Translations under genes and position numbers: made by a program
Source of the DNA: Rallus limicola
Taxonomy: Eukaryota; Chordata; Aves; Gruiformes; Rallidae
Direction of reading: 5' to 3'
DNA length: 64,000 nt
Assembly: GCA_022605955.1 (NCBI GenBank)
Contig: JAKCOZ010000001.1
Coordinates: 75,584,520 to 75,648,519, forward strand
The notes under the pieces: generated by a model
Seen by the model: the letters and a program-made list of their open reading frames with translations, nothing else
Databases searched by the model: none
What the model was told of the DNA's origin: nothing
Shown: piece by piece, positions 44,556 through 58,585 of the stretch
How positions within the stretch are numbered: position 1 is the stretch's first letter
Layout of the letters: the number at the start of each line of letters is the position of its first letter

Positions 44556-47500
44556 TATAAAATAAAATGTGACCTAATGACAGGCACACCTTCAAGGGTA
44601 CACCGGTTGACCTTAGTAAAACTTAAAATTCTGTTGACTATCCTAAGTCTTTGGAAATAATAACATGAATAATCAGGCAAAGAACTACATTTCTAAGTTG
44701 TAAACATCACTCTGATTGGCCTTCAGTCCCATCAACTGCACTCCAACTGAAGGCAACTTCTGGCAAGTAATTCTAGCTTGGGACCAACTGTCACAGAAGC
44801 AGAAAATACTTAAAAATTCCTATGATTGATTAGTTTTAATGTATGAACAAAGACTCCACAATAATCTTTACACTGTCTAAACCACATAAACCAGAACTAA
44901 CCACCCATAGGTACAGAACAGCAGATACTGGGGTTTTGCCTATGCCACTGCCTGGAAAACATTCTCTTGTGTGTTTGCAATGCTAAATATTTAAGAGCTG
45001 CTTTCTCTGAATGAACAGCTGACTATCTAGTTAACACTGTTTGGCCTAGTCTTCCAGGTTCCTAGGAAAGGTATGTCAGGCAAAGGAGAACAGAGACAGG
45101 ATTTGTGTGAAATGGTCGAGTATGAGTCTCCAGTGGCTTCTTGGAAAGGGAAGTTGATAGCTGTTTGTTTTCTAGAATCAATAACTTAGACTGAGATAGG
45201 ACCACAGAGCGGTTACATGTCTAAGCACAAGGGTCTCCAGAGGAACATTTAGCAATATAGGCAGTCAAATAAAAATTACACTATATAGAGAGGGGAGAGA
45301 AACAGCATGGGTTTTACTTGGGAATAATGTTTTTTGTGGAAGCAGTTCTAGATCTCTCAGTTCTCTCAGGAGGTCTCCACCTGAATCTAAATGTCAAAGC
45401 TGGGAAAAATTAACTCACTTCTTAGAGAACATAGCAGATCTATATTACTTACTGTACTACTTACTCTCTTCTTGCTTTTTTGTGTCCTGCCTCCTATAAA
45501 AATAATTTACTTTGCTGTCCTTAGTTCCCTTGGTGACTACCAGCAACTACTACTCTTTATCCCTGAACCTGTTTCAAGGCTCTTTTGCATCACTTCAAAC
45601 AGTTCCACACTTCTGCATAGAAACTGGGACCACTGTGGCAATTCTCTCCTTTTTCAAACCAGTGAAGACGGCTCAGACTTCTGAGCCTGGGAGAAGAACT
45701 GGGATCTTGAAACAGGAGACACAGAAATTTCTTCAGTGCTGGGTGGAGGGAATTCTCAGTTTTACCCCTTTCAACTGCCAGAGCCACGCTGCTTTGTGCA
45801 TTACACCCTCTGCCCATTTCCAAGTGAATCTCTAAGAAAGCTTTTGGTTTCTGTACACAAACCACTATGGATTACACTATAAAAACTGCATGCAGGAAAG
45901 CATGTGCAGCATGGTATATAGATGTGTAAGCAGAAGAACATCACTGCATACATGTGAGAAAGCTCTGGTCTGGGAATAGAGCGTAAGGAGGCCTTGGGGG
46001 AAAGTTATTTTAATTTCACTGGATGACAGACTGAACAATTGCTGGGGGAAACTGAACATGAAAACTGAGCAGTTATGTAATGGGAAAAAAGATATTTTTT
46101 TTAATTTTTTTTTTTTTTTAAATCTACTTGGATAAAAGCCCTGCTACACAAGCTAGGAAAATGAGGAGTAAGAAGTATAAAACAGGAATTTATTGAGAGA
46201 GATGTTGAAGATTGCTTTGTTGTTTACACTGAAATAGAGTCACCTTTTATGTCTAAGGATTTGAACTCTCCAAGCCATTTATTAGATGAGATGAGAAAGG
46301 AAATCTCAGGTTGTGAGAGAGGGATGGTGCTGATTCAAAAAGATCATCCAATTCTCTATGTTCCATTGCTTCTTTAATTCAAGTGACCACTAATTTTTTG
46401 CTGCTATATTATTATGATACCTATCTCAGTGCTCTCTCTCCTTTTAATGAGGAGGATATTCCTGTTCTTAGTTTTACTAACAAAATAGTTCATTTACTTG
46501 CTCATTCACTGTGGTTTATCTAGATCCCTGTAAGGGAAGCAAGAATGGTCATGCTGTAGAGAAACTATTTTTCTTATTCAGGCCAGGCCATTTCTAAAAC
46601 ATCTTCAATCCGATCACTCACCTCCACAGTTCTTCTCATCATTAATAATGTTAAGAACAGGAAAACAGTTCCACATCTCCTTACCCTCAGATCAGAAACT
46701 TGCACCACTCTAGAGCTGCAAATGCTCCATTGCACTTTGACTGTGTGGCTCAACCACACCTTGGAAATTCACCTTTTAAAATTTTCAGGGGAGGTATTTT
46801 GTATTAGCTATCTGAAAGACAGACAAATTAAATCCAGTAGCTAGTCCAGCATGACAGCTTTGATCAAATTTACAACCAGTTTCCTGTGCATGTGCTGATA
46901 GCAATTTATCCTGTCTTAAACCAGTTTCCTGTGCATGTGCTGATAGCAATTTATCCTGTCTTAATACTTTTTAAATTTTTTTAACATAAGCAAATGGGGT
47001 TTCTCTCAAGTAATAGCCATCCGTGTAAAGCAGCAGGTAAAATACCACTAGTATTTCATAAATCCAGTTTTTTTAAAGAGAGTCTGTTTTCAAGTTAAGT
47101 AGTGAGACAATCGTTAATGGTTTAGGATTGGGCAATGCAGATGAGCTCCAAGAGGGGCTGATATAATAACCTTTGTATTAGGGATTGTCTTAAAACATGC
47201 CTTGCACCTCCTCTAGGTTGAGTGACTTATTTTAAAAATGAATTGGGTACCTTTTGACAATGGGGCATGGGGAAGAGGAATCGAATCATTCAAAGTATGA
47301 TTCGATGTGGCACTCCCTGGGTTATCTCAGCTAGAAGTCTCTATTTTCACATCTCCAGTGACTAACATAAGTCTTAAGACTTTTTTTTTTCTACTTCATC
47401 TAGCACTTTGGATACCATTTGAATGTTTGCATCTAAGGTCAGTATTTCTGTGAAAAGTTTTGATTTTGATGAACATTTTTCAAAATATTCAAGGAAAAAT

Positions 47501-49139
47501 TCCTTCCTAACTACTTTACAGTAGAATTATTCCAGCAAAAATACCACTATTGACATAATATTGTGATAACTTCTCTCTCTCTGAATATCTTTATATAGGA
47601 AAAATGGCCTTTCAGAGACAAAACCCAATTTTTGTAGCCTCATCTCTTTCTGAAACAATGAAATAACATCATGAACTTTACCAAGCAATATTTGATAGAC
47701 ACCACAGTGAGAGCTAAAGAACAATCCAGCTGTCTGTCTTTTGACTTGGATCTCTACTGGTCGCACAAAATACTGGGTGGAGTTTTACTGGCTTTATATT
47801 TGGAAGGAATCTTAATTCCTTTAGATTCACTTAGATTCACTTGTCACTTCCTGTGGTTTAACTCAAAGGTCCAACATACCTAAGTTTTGACCAAATGGGG
47901 CTCTCTGCCAAGAAAACCCTGAATGAGACAATGCAAGACATGGTCCACTGTGTAATTCTTTTGCTGAAAAGGAGGTTATTACAAGGCATTAGCAGCATTG
48001 TTCAAGCAAAAAAAGCCATGCAAAGACAACTCATCCAACAGTTCTTTCTTTCATATCTCAGTTTATTTTTAATTTGGTCCCCATCCAAGTGACAACATTA
48101 TAATTACAGAGTAATGTACCATTTAGTATGGGTGAGCATTCAGAAAGCAATTAATGCTTAAGGAAATATTTTCAAACAGCATGGGTTTTATAAATTTAAT
48201 CCTGAAATACTCATCATCTGCAAATACATATAAATAAGGAATTATAATAATTCTGCACTGTTGACCTAGGAAGACCTTTTATCAATCTTTCCCCCTCCCG
48301 ACCCTGCCCCAAAATATTGCCTATTATAGGCTTTGATTTAGGAAAAAACCTCAAACAACAAAACCAAAAAAACCCTGGTAATAATGATATTTGTTTTTAC
48401 ATTAGGGACTTCGTTTCTCAGAAAACTCCTCATTAGTCTTAAAGTAATTTTGTGTTGTATCATGTCCTGATGGAACATATTCAACAGTCTAAATCATGAT
48501 TGTCCTTTTTTCTAATGTTTCAGTCATTTCGACAAAGGCCCAAGACTCAGCTTTTATCCTGATGGAAAATGACGATTAAGCCTAAAAATATTAGCCACAG
48601 AAACATACAACTGACAATAATGTTATAATGCCCAATAATTCATTGCACTGAATGTCCAATATCCACTTGAAGCTTCTCTCTGTTTATTTATATTTTCCCC
48701 CAAAAGTAAGAGTGTTCAGAAATAGCAATGTTTTACTAAACTGAAGCTTGTCAGAGGAGGTTGTGATCAATTGCATGATAACTATAAATGAGGATTCCCA
48801 ACATATCAATCCAAGATATGCAAGTCTGCACTGCATTTATTCAAGTCATGTGGTAAGAACTTTGCGACATTCAAAGAAAAATGGATTGAAACCAACTCTC
48901 TAGGGTAGCTCAAGACAAATTCTGCCAAAAACCGATTCAAACAGCTATAGTTAAAACACAAAAGCTTGCTAAGCTGGATAGAGAAAAAGACGTATGAGAG
49001 AGCAAGGCCTCTAAAATGCTTTACATAACCTGATGCAATTTTGAAACATCTGCAGATTCATTCATTTTGCATACAATAATTGCCATTTATAGTAAAAAAG
49101 CTTTAAATAAAAGACGATCACAATGAAATACATTCCTCA
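44556..49139 (-). other. PIK3C2G long intron, middle part
   Basis: Intron without recognised exons. It contains the 45-bp tandem duplication described separately and T-rich runs near 46097-46120. Short open frames (for example 45391-45835) show no domain. Confidence 0.75.
46874..46964 (+). repeat. Perfect 45-bp tandem duplication
   Basis: Two head-to-tail copies of a 45-bp unit that begins aaccagtttcctgtgcatgt. The identity runs from 46874 to 46964 without mismatch and stops sharply on both sides, as expected from recent replication slippage or unequal exchange. Confidence 0.96.
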
Positions 49140-49539
49140 GGCTGAGACATTTGGGCTTGTTCAGCCAGAAGTGAAGGCTTCAGGGAGACTTTAGACTGGC
49201 CTTCCAGTACCTGAAGTGGCCTATGGAAAAGCTGGGGAGGGACTGTTTGTAAGGGCATGTAGAGACAGGACGAGGGGCAGTGGTTTTGCACTAAAGCAGG
49301 GTAGGTTTAGATTACACATTAGGAAGAAGTTATTCACTATGGGGGTGGTGAGGCACTGGAACAGGTTGCCCAGAGGTGGTGGAGGCCCCATCCCTGGATA
49401 CATTCAAGGTCAGGCTTGATGAAACTCTGAGCAACCTGATCTAGTGAAGATGTCCCTGCTCACTGCAGGGTGGTTGGACTACATGACCTTTAAAGATCCC
49501 TTCCAACCAAAGGCATTCCATGATTCTAAGATTCTATGA
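49140..49539 (+). mobile_element. CR1 LINE, 3' end fragment
   Basis: Plus-strand CR1 of about 400 bp: gtagagacaggacgaggggc near 49259, aggcactggaacaggttgcc near 49350, ggtggttggactacatgacc near 49470, and an end with tgattctaagattctatga. More of the 5' side is kept than in the other two 3' fragments. It lies antisense to PIK3C2G inside the long intron. Not coding. Confidence 0.93.
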
Positions 49540-52500
49540 AATAGTTTCCACACAGACACAAAAGGCAAAAAGTGAAAGTGCAAGCATGAAACGCAAAGAA
49601 AATAAACATTTTGGAGGTTACATCTGATAATTTTAGAATGAGGTGCCCTCTCCTAGCATTTCTGCTCAGCAATCAGAATCAGGTAAGGACCAGGGCTCTG
49701 TAGCAGAGGAGAAACATGCTGGAGGATCCCTTTCACAGGCAGGATTGCAACATGCCACCAGCAAGACACGACCCCACCTGTTCTACTGAGAATCACAAGG
49801 GATTCTCCACACTGTTCACTTTCCGACTGAGGATTTCACTCTCCAAAATCACTACAGCCTGAACTGGGAATTTGCATCATCTTTAAATTGTGACTCCTGT
49901 TATTATTTCTAATTTGACATTTCAGATTATTAAAGCTGGCCACTCTTTGAACATTGGCTTAGATCAATGAATACTTAAAGCAAGTTTCAGCGCAAAGACA
50001 TAACTCCATGGATTACTTTCAGTCATCTTTTCCCAGCAGTCTTTCACTGTAGAAAAAACAAAACACAACTCCTCCACATCCATCAAATTCGTGACTGAAA
50101 ATTATCCATTTGAAGTGACAGAACAAGATGAATGTTTTGTCAAAAGCCTTCCTGATTTATTACTACTCTGGTTTACATCCCCAAATGTTCCTCTGGGACA
50201 AGCAAAGATTATGTGAGTTATCAGTCAGGAAAGTTTTTTGGCGCTCTGTTTTGTTTCTGAAGGAAGCAACAATAAAACATTTTTAATGGGGGAGAAGGAA
50301 GAAGAAATATGAAAGACACAGATGAAAGCCTTGGGTGACATCTGCACAGAGCCCCTTCTGCAGCAACACCCCTTCAGTCCTGTTCAACTCCACAAGCGGG
50401 TCATTATAGTCCATCACATCCCAGCATTGGAGATGCAGTAAAGTGACCACGAAAACAGTGTGTTCAATCCTTTCCACAGAGGGTATTGCTAAGACAACAC
50501 CCATCTTTCATATGCAGTTACATTAGCAGAGGGGTTATGATTGATATGACTTGAGGCTAGCAGGGAGTTTTCCAGCAGAACTGAAAAACTAAATTTGTCA
50601 GCTTCAACATTTTTAAATGTAAGAGGAGTCAAAACAAAAATAAATCAGACAAGCAGTGTTTTGAAGAACAATGTACTGAAAAACCTATTCCTGCATGCTG
50701 CCTTATAAATCATGAAGTGGCCAGTTGCTCTTTTTATTTAATCTTCAGAACTCATCCACCTTTTTTAGTTTATCTTTTCAACTCTAAGAAGATTCACTTG
50801 TACACTTAGACGGTGTCGTATTTTTCATTACAGTAACACACACTGATACCTTTGGCATTTGCAGACTTTCTTCTGTTGCACCTGACAATGTTAATCCTCC
50901 TCAATGACTTTTTGGTATGGAATTTCCTCTGTTCCAAAAGGGACATACACACTCACACAGTTATCTCTATGATCTATAACTTGTTTAGCTGCAGCTGAAT
51001 ACCTGCCTGCACAAATACAACCACTGATGTGAAGGATCATGCTTCACTCCATTCTCACCTTGATATATCACATCAAGGATGCCTTACCTCTGCCTTTGCA
51101 TGCTTGAACCCAATTTGGAAAAACACATAGTGTTCCTAGATTTCTAAACAGTCAAGAATGCTTTCATTCTACTAAGAATCAGTAACTAAAAGCAGACCTA
51201 TGCACAACTATTTTATCAATGCCCTCTGTCAAGGACTCACTAGATTGTATCATATTCACTGAATTACAAAAAGGTATGACTTTGATTGCTTTATTAATTT
51301 TTAAATTGATTCCTTTTTTAAAAGGAGAGTAAAACTAACTGCCTCTTTAGGATCTTTTTTAACCTTTCCCAGTTGTGTTTGCAATTTGCTTTCTTTGGAA
51401 CTTATTTTCTATTTCCTTTTAGTTAGAAATATATAAGTTAAAATACTTACTTTAGTCAGAGTACTGCAGTTTGTAAAGAGAGATCATAGCATCCACAACA
51501 CCTTTGGCAAACAGATGTTATGTGCAAAACCCTTTAAGTAAATTAACAATTTTAGAAAAATACATCACACTCTCAGTCCCCAAGAGTAACTGCCTGATTA
51601 AAAGGCCACTAAAACCAAGAGTTTAATAGACTGGAGAGGTATGGATTCAGACTTCTTTCCTTTGTACATGAAACAGTAAAGACAGCAACTTTATAAATAT
51701 TTCTACTAAAGGGTAGAACACCTGCCAATCTGTCTTTAGAGTTGCCTGAAACTATCACTTCTAGCATGCAAACCAGGCCATCCAGCCTTTAGTTTATCTC
51801 AGACGATGTCAGTCTGTACTGCAGGGCATGTTTCTAAGATTGAGCAGTAGGAGCACTTCCCAGACCTGGAGCCAAATGGCACAGATGTAGCAGGGCAAAA
51901 TCCCTCTGCAGCAAAAACTGCATCTCACTATGCACCACACAGCTCCAGGTCTCCCCGGTGCTCCGTGTGCTACACCCTGTGGTAGTATGTGCCCATAGCT
52001 TCAGAAAGACCATGATGGTTTTGTTACAGTCCAACAAACACAGAGGGTTAAAGGAGACTGAGGGTCAGTGTTCTCTGACTCGGATGGTCCACACAAGCCT
52101 TGTTAGTATGGGTAGAGCAGTGCTGGAGGACAGAGTCTGTCAAAGGTGGGGCACTTTTGCCCATCTTGGTTTTTAGGGGTGGTTCCTTGAGTAAAATAAT
52201 CCTAAACTGTGCTCCAATGCTGTCTCAGAGAAAGGAGTACGAAAAAGGTCCAGAGAGGAAGGCAGCATATACAAAGCATGGCAGAACAGAGGTCTAGCAA
52301 TCGGCCATGCTCTCCAGTCCTTTTTTATTGGGCAGTACTGACTGACCCAGGGTAGCTAAGCACTGACAGTAGCTGGCATTGACAACCCAGAGTTTTAATA
52401 TACTAAATTTTATCAATTTCAGCTGTGGTCACAGCCAGCTCACTCCTCTCTTTATTTTGAGCTGGAAAAAAATGAATCTAAAATAGATGTTTTTTTCTTA

Positions 52501-55500
52501 AAAACTAAAGTGCGTTGAGTTAAGTGAAGGTCAAAACCAACAAAGAGTTATGTTACTTTTTTACAACAAAATCTCTTTGTTTGATTTGACATCATCATTT
52601 TCTAAAATTGGAGTCTGAGAAAATTCAGTCTGTAAAGTAGGAAACAAAATAATTATCTGTTTTCCGAGGCAATAATCCAAGTCCCACAAGACTAATAATG
52701 AAACACTTAGCACAGTAGATGGTTGAATCATTATCTCAGAAAAATAATGGTCTAATGGTATTACTTACTGTACACATAAGTAGCTAGGGAAAAAAGGTCA
52801 CTAAATTATTGGCATTTCGTAAGTAAGAATTACAAGTTCAGAACTAAATCCCTAGATGTAAATCTATTTATGGTTGAGGTTGTCTGCTGTCCAAAACATA
52901 ATGATGATTATATCAAATACTTCAAATTCAGATGAAAGTTATAATAATATACTTCTATAATAATCATTCGATTGAATGACATGTTACCTCAGAAGAACTC
53001 AAATCCTAATGCAGAGTAGCAAAACAACCAATCAAACATATACTGAGACTGGCTATTCAGGGTTTTAAAATTACATTTATGATTAAGTGATCTTCTGATT
53101 CTGATCATCAAGAAGGACCAAATTAACACAAAATGAAATAGACATCTTTTCTATTTACATTAACATCATTTTAATGTGTTTGGCTTTTCAGTCTGCTCTA
53201 CAAAGCCATTTAGGAAGTTCATTAATAATTAGCAGACTTTATAACCACTGACTGGGAGAAAGACAACACAATGTGGGAAGAGAAAGAGCTGGAGGATGGC
53301 CGCCTGTTTAACGTTCAGATAATTAACTGTCTGACAGATCCAACAGTATCCCCTTGCTTTATTCCTTGTTTTGAAGTCTTCAAGTAAATTATGATGAATT
53401 AAAACCAGTTTTGACAGCAAAAAAAAATATATTTCCTTTCAGAAAACATGAAGCAATAATCTATTGTTCTAGTGCTGGACTCCTGCATGAAGCTACCTTA
53501 TAATGATTTTGAGAAACACAGTTTTGAGGGAGAAACTTCCAGGAGAGAATTTAAGTGTGGTCTTTTTAAACTTTTACCCACTGGACATGTTATTTTTGAT
53601 TCTTATAGGTCTTTTTATACAGAAAAAGAAATAGAAATAAAATATTATGTTCTAAAATTTAAATGAATAGTCTAAACCATATTTTTTCAGTGTGCTAGGT
53701 TTCACCAAGAGTTGGTTTTTAATCTCTCATTCTTACTTATCTGCAAGACATGGACTGGAAGAGAGAGAAGACTACTCCCTTTTCTCCTGGTTGTCAATCA
53801 AAATGTGGAGAAATGCTATAAATGTGAAAAGTTCTGTAAAGTTTTAGCGACTTGAAACTCTAAGAAAACTTAGAAAACAAGTTACAAAGGGCATTTAGCC
53901 TTCAGCAACGATTTCACATTTTCCTTTTCTTGAGCTAAGCATAACAGATACTCAGGCTCAGCCAAAATTTACAAACACTCATACTCTTCCATGACAAGGA
54001 AACCTGGTTCTTAGCACCACCTTCGTGCAGCTGCCACAGCTTTTGGAGGACACCACACATCTCCCTGTTACTCACTTCCCTTGTGGTAGGTAACCATCTG
54101 TGAGATATTCTCTTGGCCATCTGCTGCCCCAGCCAGCTGTTGCAAATGTACACTGCACCTGCCACCTATGAAACTTGCTAAAAGCCAAAATTAAAAAAAA
54201 CAAACACTCAAGCAAGCAGGAAACCAATTGGCAGGTTGCCAGAGAGGTGGATTAAAGCTCCAGCACAAAAGCTGACAAAAACCACCTGTGTGTGAAAGGT
54301 GGCAGCCAGGAGATAAAACAGAGGTTTCCAGCAAGCAGAAGGGCCCAAAGGGGCCCAAGCAGGTCTCTTTCTCCTCAAGAAACTTTTCTGCTTTGCTAGA
54401 ACCAGTTTAATAACTTCCCACCATAGCTCCAGGGAATGGGAAAATTTGCACCAGCCTTCTACCCTTCCCAGGAACGCTGATGGGAAAAGACGAGAATCAG
54501 AGTAAGTTTCTAGGAGATAGTGAGCCAGGGCAGGTGCTCCCCATGCCTCACAGATGTTAGGAACTCTTGAAATAAGACTAAAATGGGATTTAACTGGTAC
54601 ACAGGTCCAGTACTGGCACTGTTTGAATGCATATCTTTTAGTCTTCTTGGAAAGGAAACCAAAAAAAGGTATTCAAAAGTACCAATAAGGAGTTGAAACA
54701 CTGATGGATGCAGATTGCCCAAATTCCTCAAGAATTCAGAGAGGAAAAGTCATACATGGTAAGAAAACAGACAAACACAGGGTATAAAATCAATTTCCTT
54801 TTCACTCTAAAGAGCAGAATTAATGAAACAAATCTGCAGGAGACAAGCAAAGAACATACTGAAGCTATCCTGATTTATAACAGGTAAAGATGTGTCCCAG
54901 GAATGAATATTCTATCTGCTCTGTTCACCTTTGCCAATTACTGTCCCATCATTTTAAAATAAAATATTCAAACTCATCACTGCTTGATGGAAAGGAGTTA
55001 ACAATTTACTATCCAAAATTAATATTAAAAAGGTGATGAGCTGGTACATCGTTGTTGGGTAACTGCTTATCTGTGGTGTGCAGGGAAATTGAGTTAATTC
55101 TAAATAACTGAGATATTATTATAAATTATATGTGTCATTAAAATAAGTTAGTGTTACCACCAGTTCAGGTAACTAGTTTCTCAATTTACAATAGTATGGC
55201 AAAACATGGATGTTAAAATCAGTTTATTTTTTCCCCTGTGGTTCTGAAATCATATCACCATTTTTCTGAATTACATTAAAGTCTTCTTTTCCAAGTTTTA
55301 TTTTGGGCAGGTACATTGTGCAGAATGTTGTATTATTTAATAATGGAATGGTAATGTTATTCATTACAATTAAAAATAAATATAATCTTGTTTTACTAAA
55401 GTTTGCTTTTACTAGTCCTCGCTCCTTGATGGCTAATTTAGTATTGAAACAGGACACAACACTCGAGAATAAGAGACTAAAACATTACCTAATTGCATTT

Positions 55501-58490
55501 CTTTAAAGAAGTTACATGCGTGTGCCTGCACACATGTGCTCCCCACTTTATTAAATCACTGAGCTTGTTTTTAAAATCTCTTCAGAGATAAGTGGAAGAA
55601 AACCTCCATTTTCTATTACTTTTATAAAGGACTGAATTCAATTTGTGAAGTAAAGAAAGCTTTTAGTAATTACAGCTTTATTAATAAACCCCATCAAATC
55701 ACTATTAAACTCTACAAAAAGCGTTTATGATTTGGGAAACTGCCTTTTAAAATGCTGGACCAGGAATATGTATAATTACATAAACTGAAATGTTACGTAG
55801 AAAACAGTTTATTACTGAAGAACATGGTGGACCAGAGCAACCAAAGGAAAACGAGGTGCGCAGCGCGATGAACACCACAAGCAACATTTTAGGAGGCATG
55901 TGCCATACGTAAGTTCTCGGTTTAGCCTGGAATATTTGAACAAAAAGCCTAAATAAAAGAGGTACCCTGGTCCCTCCCACTAAACTGAACAGAACTGCTA
56001 GATGTTTGCACAATTGTTTACATTTTTTTAATCAGTTTTTGAAATTGAGAGCAGCCAGACTGCAAGTACAGCCTGTGAAACAACCTCCCCACTTAAAACC
56101 AATGACCACTCTGTGTGTGTTAGGTGTACTCAGTTCTACCACTGTACTTCCATGGATGACTACCAGAGAGGTGGAAGCTGTTACCTTTGCCTTGCTGTGT
56201 TTGCTCACGTTCCCCTACTCTCCGAGGCTTTGCCATAGCCTAACACATTGACATTAGGCCAACTGTTCTCAGAAAGAAGTCTTCAGATGTAGTTTACTGA
56301 CAGGCTGTTGCGTGGAAAAAAGAACTCAAATATACACGCCCAATCTGCTACTGCAGTGGTTCTTTCTCCCATTACTACCTGCTTTTTTGGCTAAGGAGGC
56401 CATGGCAGAAGACTCTTAAGATTACCAAGTTCACAAGGAAAGTTAGTGGATGCTAAGTGTTAGCTGGTAAAGTATTCTTCAGTTAAGTTACCAAGCTCCT
56501 AATGCTGACAAAATTACATCCATTTCTGTCCTGTGACTCAGTAAGACAGTACTGACAGGCAATCATGGAGAATAATGTTTAGAAGAAAAAAAAAAATGTT
56601 GCATTATAAAGAAGAAAAAAACCCAAAAGTAACTTTGAATATTTGTAGAAATGTGTGTGTGAGTATGTGTTTCACAGACATGCACATATTTACACAGGCA
56701 TACATACAAATGCCTTTTCATCCTAAGACTTAAATCAGAGGCTGTCACTCTAGGAAACAAGAGTTCACATTTCAGATAGAAGATACTGTTCATTTAGGGA
56801 TAACTGGCGAAGCACTGTTTAGACAATTAGAAATATTATTTATGGGAAGTGTCCACAATCATGTGTAACTCCTGGATAGGTGTAATTAGAAACAATTTTA
56901 ATAAACTAGTAAACTGTTCCATCTGCAACTGAAGCAAAAGAAGATAATCAAAACATTTAACAAACACTCAGTAGCTGCTGCTATCTCCAATTGCTAATGT
57001 ACCCTGGGAAAAAAACATGCTCATAAAACAATCCATGGTTGGATGACATGAACAGGGCTACTACCAGCTGCAAGGCAGAGAATACAGTGAATCTTGAGAA
57101 ATAGTCTATTTAATGTGTGTATGTATAAATATGCTATGTATTAAGCTATATACAAAACTAATGTATTTTGCCACATTAAACTGTACTGCCCCACATAAGG
57201 ATATCTATTCCCCAGTATGGCATACCTGCTCCATATTACCCAAGATTACAATATTAGACAGCTTGAGCAAAATGTGGAAAATATGGGGATCTACACAGGT
57301 CTACATAGCAAAGTGAAAAGGAAGAAGACTGCAGGTACTTCATAATTTTTCTTCTGAGAAGAGAGGAGTTAAGCACAGGCAAACCAATCCTGTTGCCCTG
57401 TCTGATGAACTCTAGAAATAATTTCTAATTGCACAGAAAAACTACAAAGTTTCTGGGCACATTTAAGAACTCTAGACTGACCATTTTATATCCAGCATGA
57501 CTGTGTTTAATACAAGACAGTAGGAACTGCTCAGGCATATTTCAGGCACTGTCAGAAAAATGGCTAGCTAAACGTGGTTCCTCTTTATTTGACAGATACA
57601 CTCTTCAGGCATGTTATTGTTATCCTACTCATTTCAGTGAAACAAACACATTCATAATTCTGTTTTATCTCCACTAACACTTCAAGAGATCATGCAGGTA
57701 TGAAAGTATGATCTATGCTCTTTCTGACCTCACACTTCATCAACCAAATGATTACGTTTCAAGCTGTCTTTCCTTTGCAGGGAAGAAAGCTTTTGCGTTA
57801 AGGGGTCTGAATCAACTGAACTGTAAATGAAAACTCAGTTCATCCATCATTGCTAAACATGAAAAAAACCCCAAACAACAATAACCAAACCAGCAACCCA
57901 CAACAGTTTGATTTCCAAATCACAGGGCAGTTGTTCACATGACAAAAAGCCACATAACCACAAGAAGCAATAAAACAATTACAGGTGTCCTTATACTGCA
58001 GAGATAGATGGTACATGGCAGTTACTCTCAGGACTGGTTTGTCTCCATAATCATGAAAACTCTACCATCACAAATCAGACTGACCTCTCATACATTGTAA
58101 CATTTGGACACACACGAGAACCCTGACAACTTCACCAGATGTCAGAGACATCACAAAAGCAGGACTGTTTAGAAGGAAGCAAATACTACTTGGAACTTGC
58201 AAATTTTGAGGAAGATTATTTTTGTCTCAAACCAGAAATTAACAAAAAAATTAAATGGTATTTACTTAAGTGAACAGAACCTGCATCCTACCATGCTGCC
58301 AGGAACAGGATGAAGGCAGACATAAGTAGGTCTTGTATTTTACTTACTCCATCCCCAAAACTGAAAAGAGATCAAAGAAGGAGCAAAACCTAGGTTTTCC
58401 ATTTATTTTTAATAAAAGGAGCTTGCCACCGATAGAATAATGGATTAAATTACTGTAATAGGAAATGGCTGCAGTAGTCATCTTACTTAC
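49540..58490 (-). other. PIK3C2G long intron, 5' part
   Basis: About 9 kb of AT-rich intron directly after the donor gtaagt of the exon at 58491-58585. No exon, RNA gene or intact repeat was recognised. Open frames are all short and unrelated to each other. Confidence 0.75.
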
Positions 58491-58585
58491 CAGTAAAGTT
58501 GATGGGCTACTTGGATACTCTGAAGAGAACGATTCAGCAGAAGTTTCACTAGAGGGCTTTCAAGACTCCACTCAAACTTGAGCAC
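58491..58585 (-). CDS. PIK3C2G: PIK3C2G exon: helical (PIK) domain
   Basis: 95-bp exon, 31 codons plus tg of a split Trp codon. Acceptor tatctgctaag and donor gtaagt on the minus strand. It encodes [20 protein letters not shown], then [11 protein letters not shown](W). The pattern VLKFE...SPLV.LLL.RSL....VAH.L.W is the PI3K accessory domain helix pair found in all class I and II enzymes. Too short to stand out by open-frame length; it was recognised by translating the region between the neighbouring exons. The frame is continuous with both. Confidence 0.94.

Noticed and set aside
44341..44680. Overlapping open frames of 84 to 105 codons on both strands
   Set aside because: They lie in, or run out of, the CR1 3' fragment, which is non-coding in this part.
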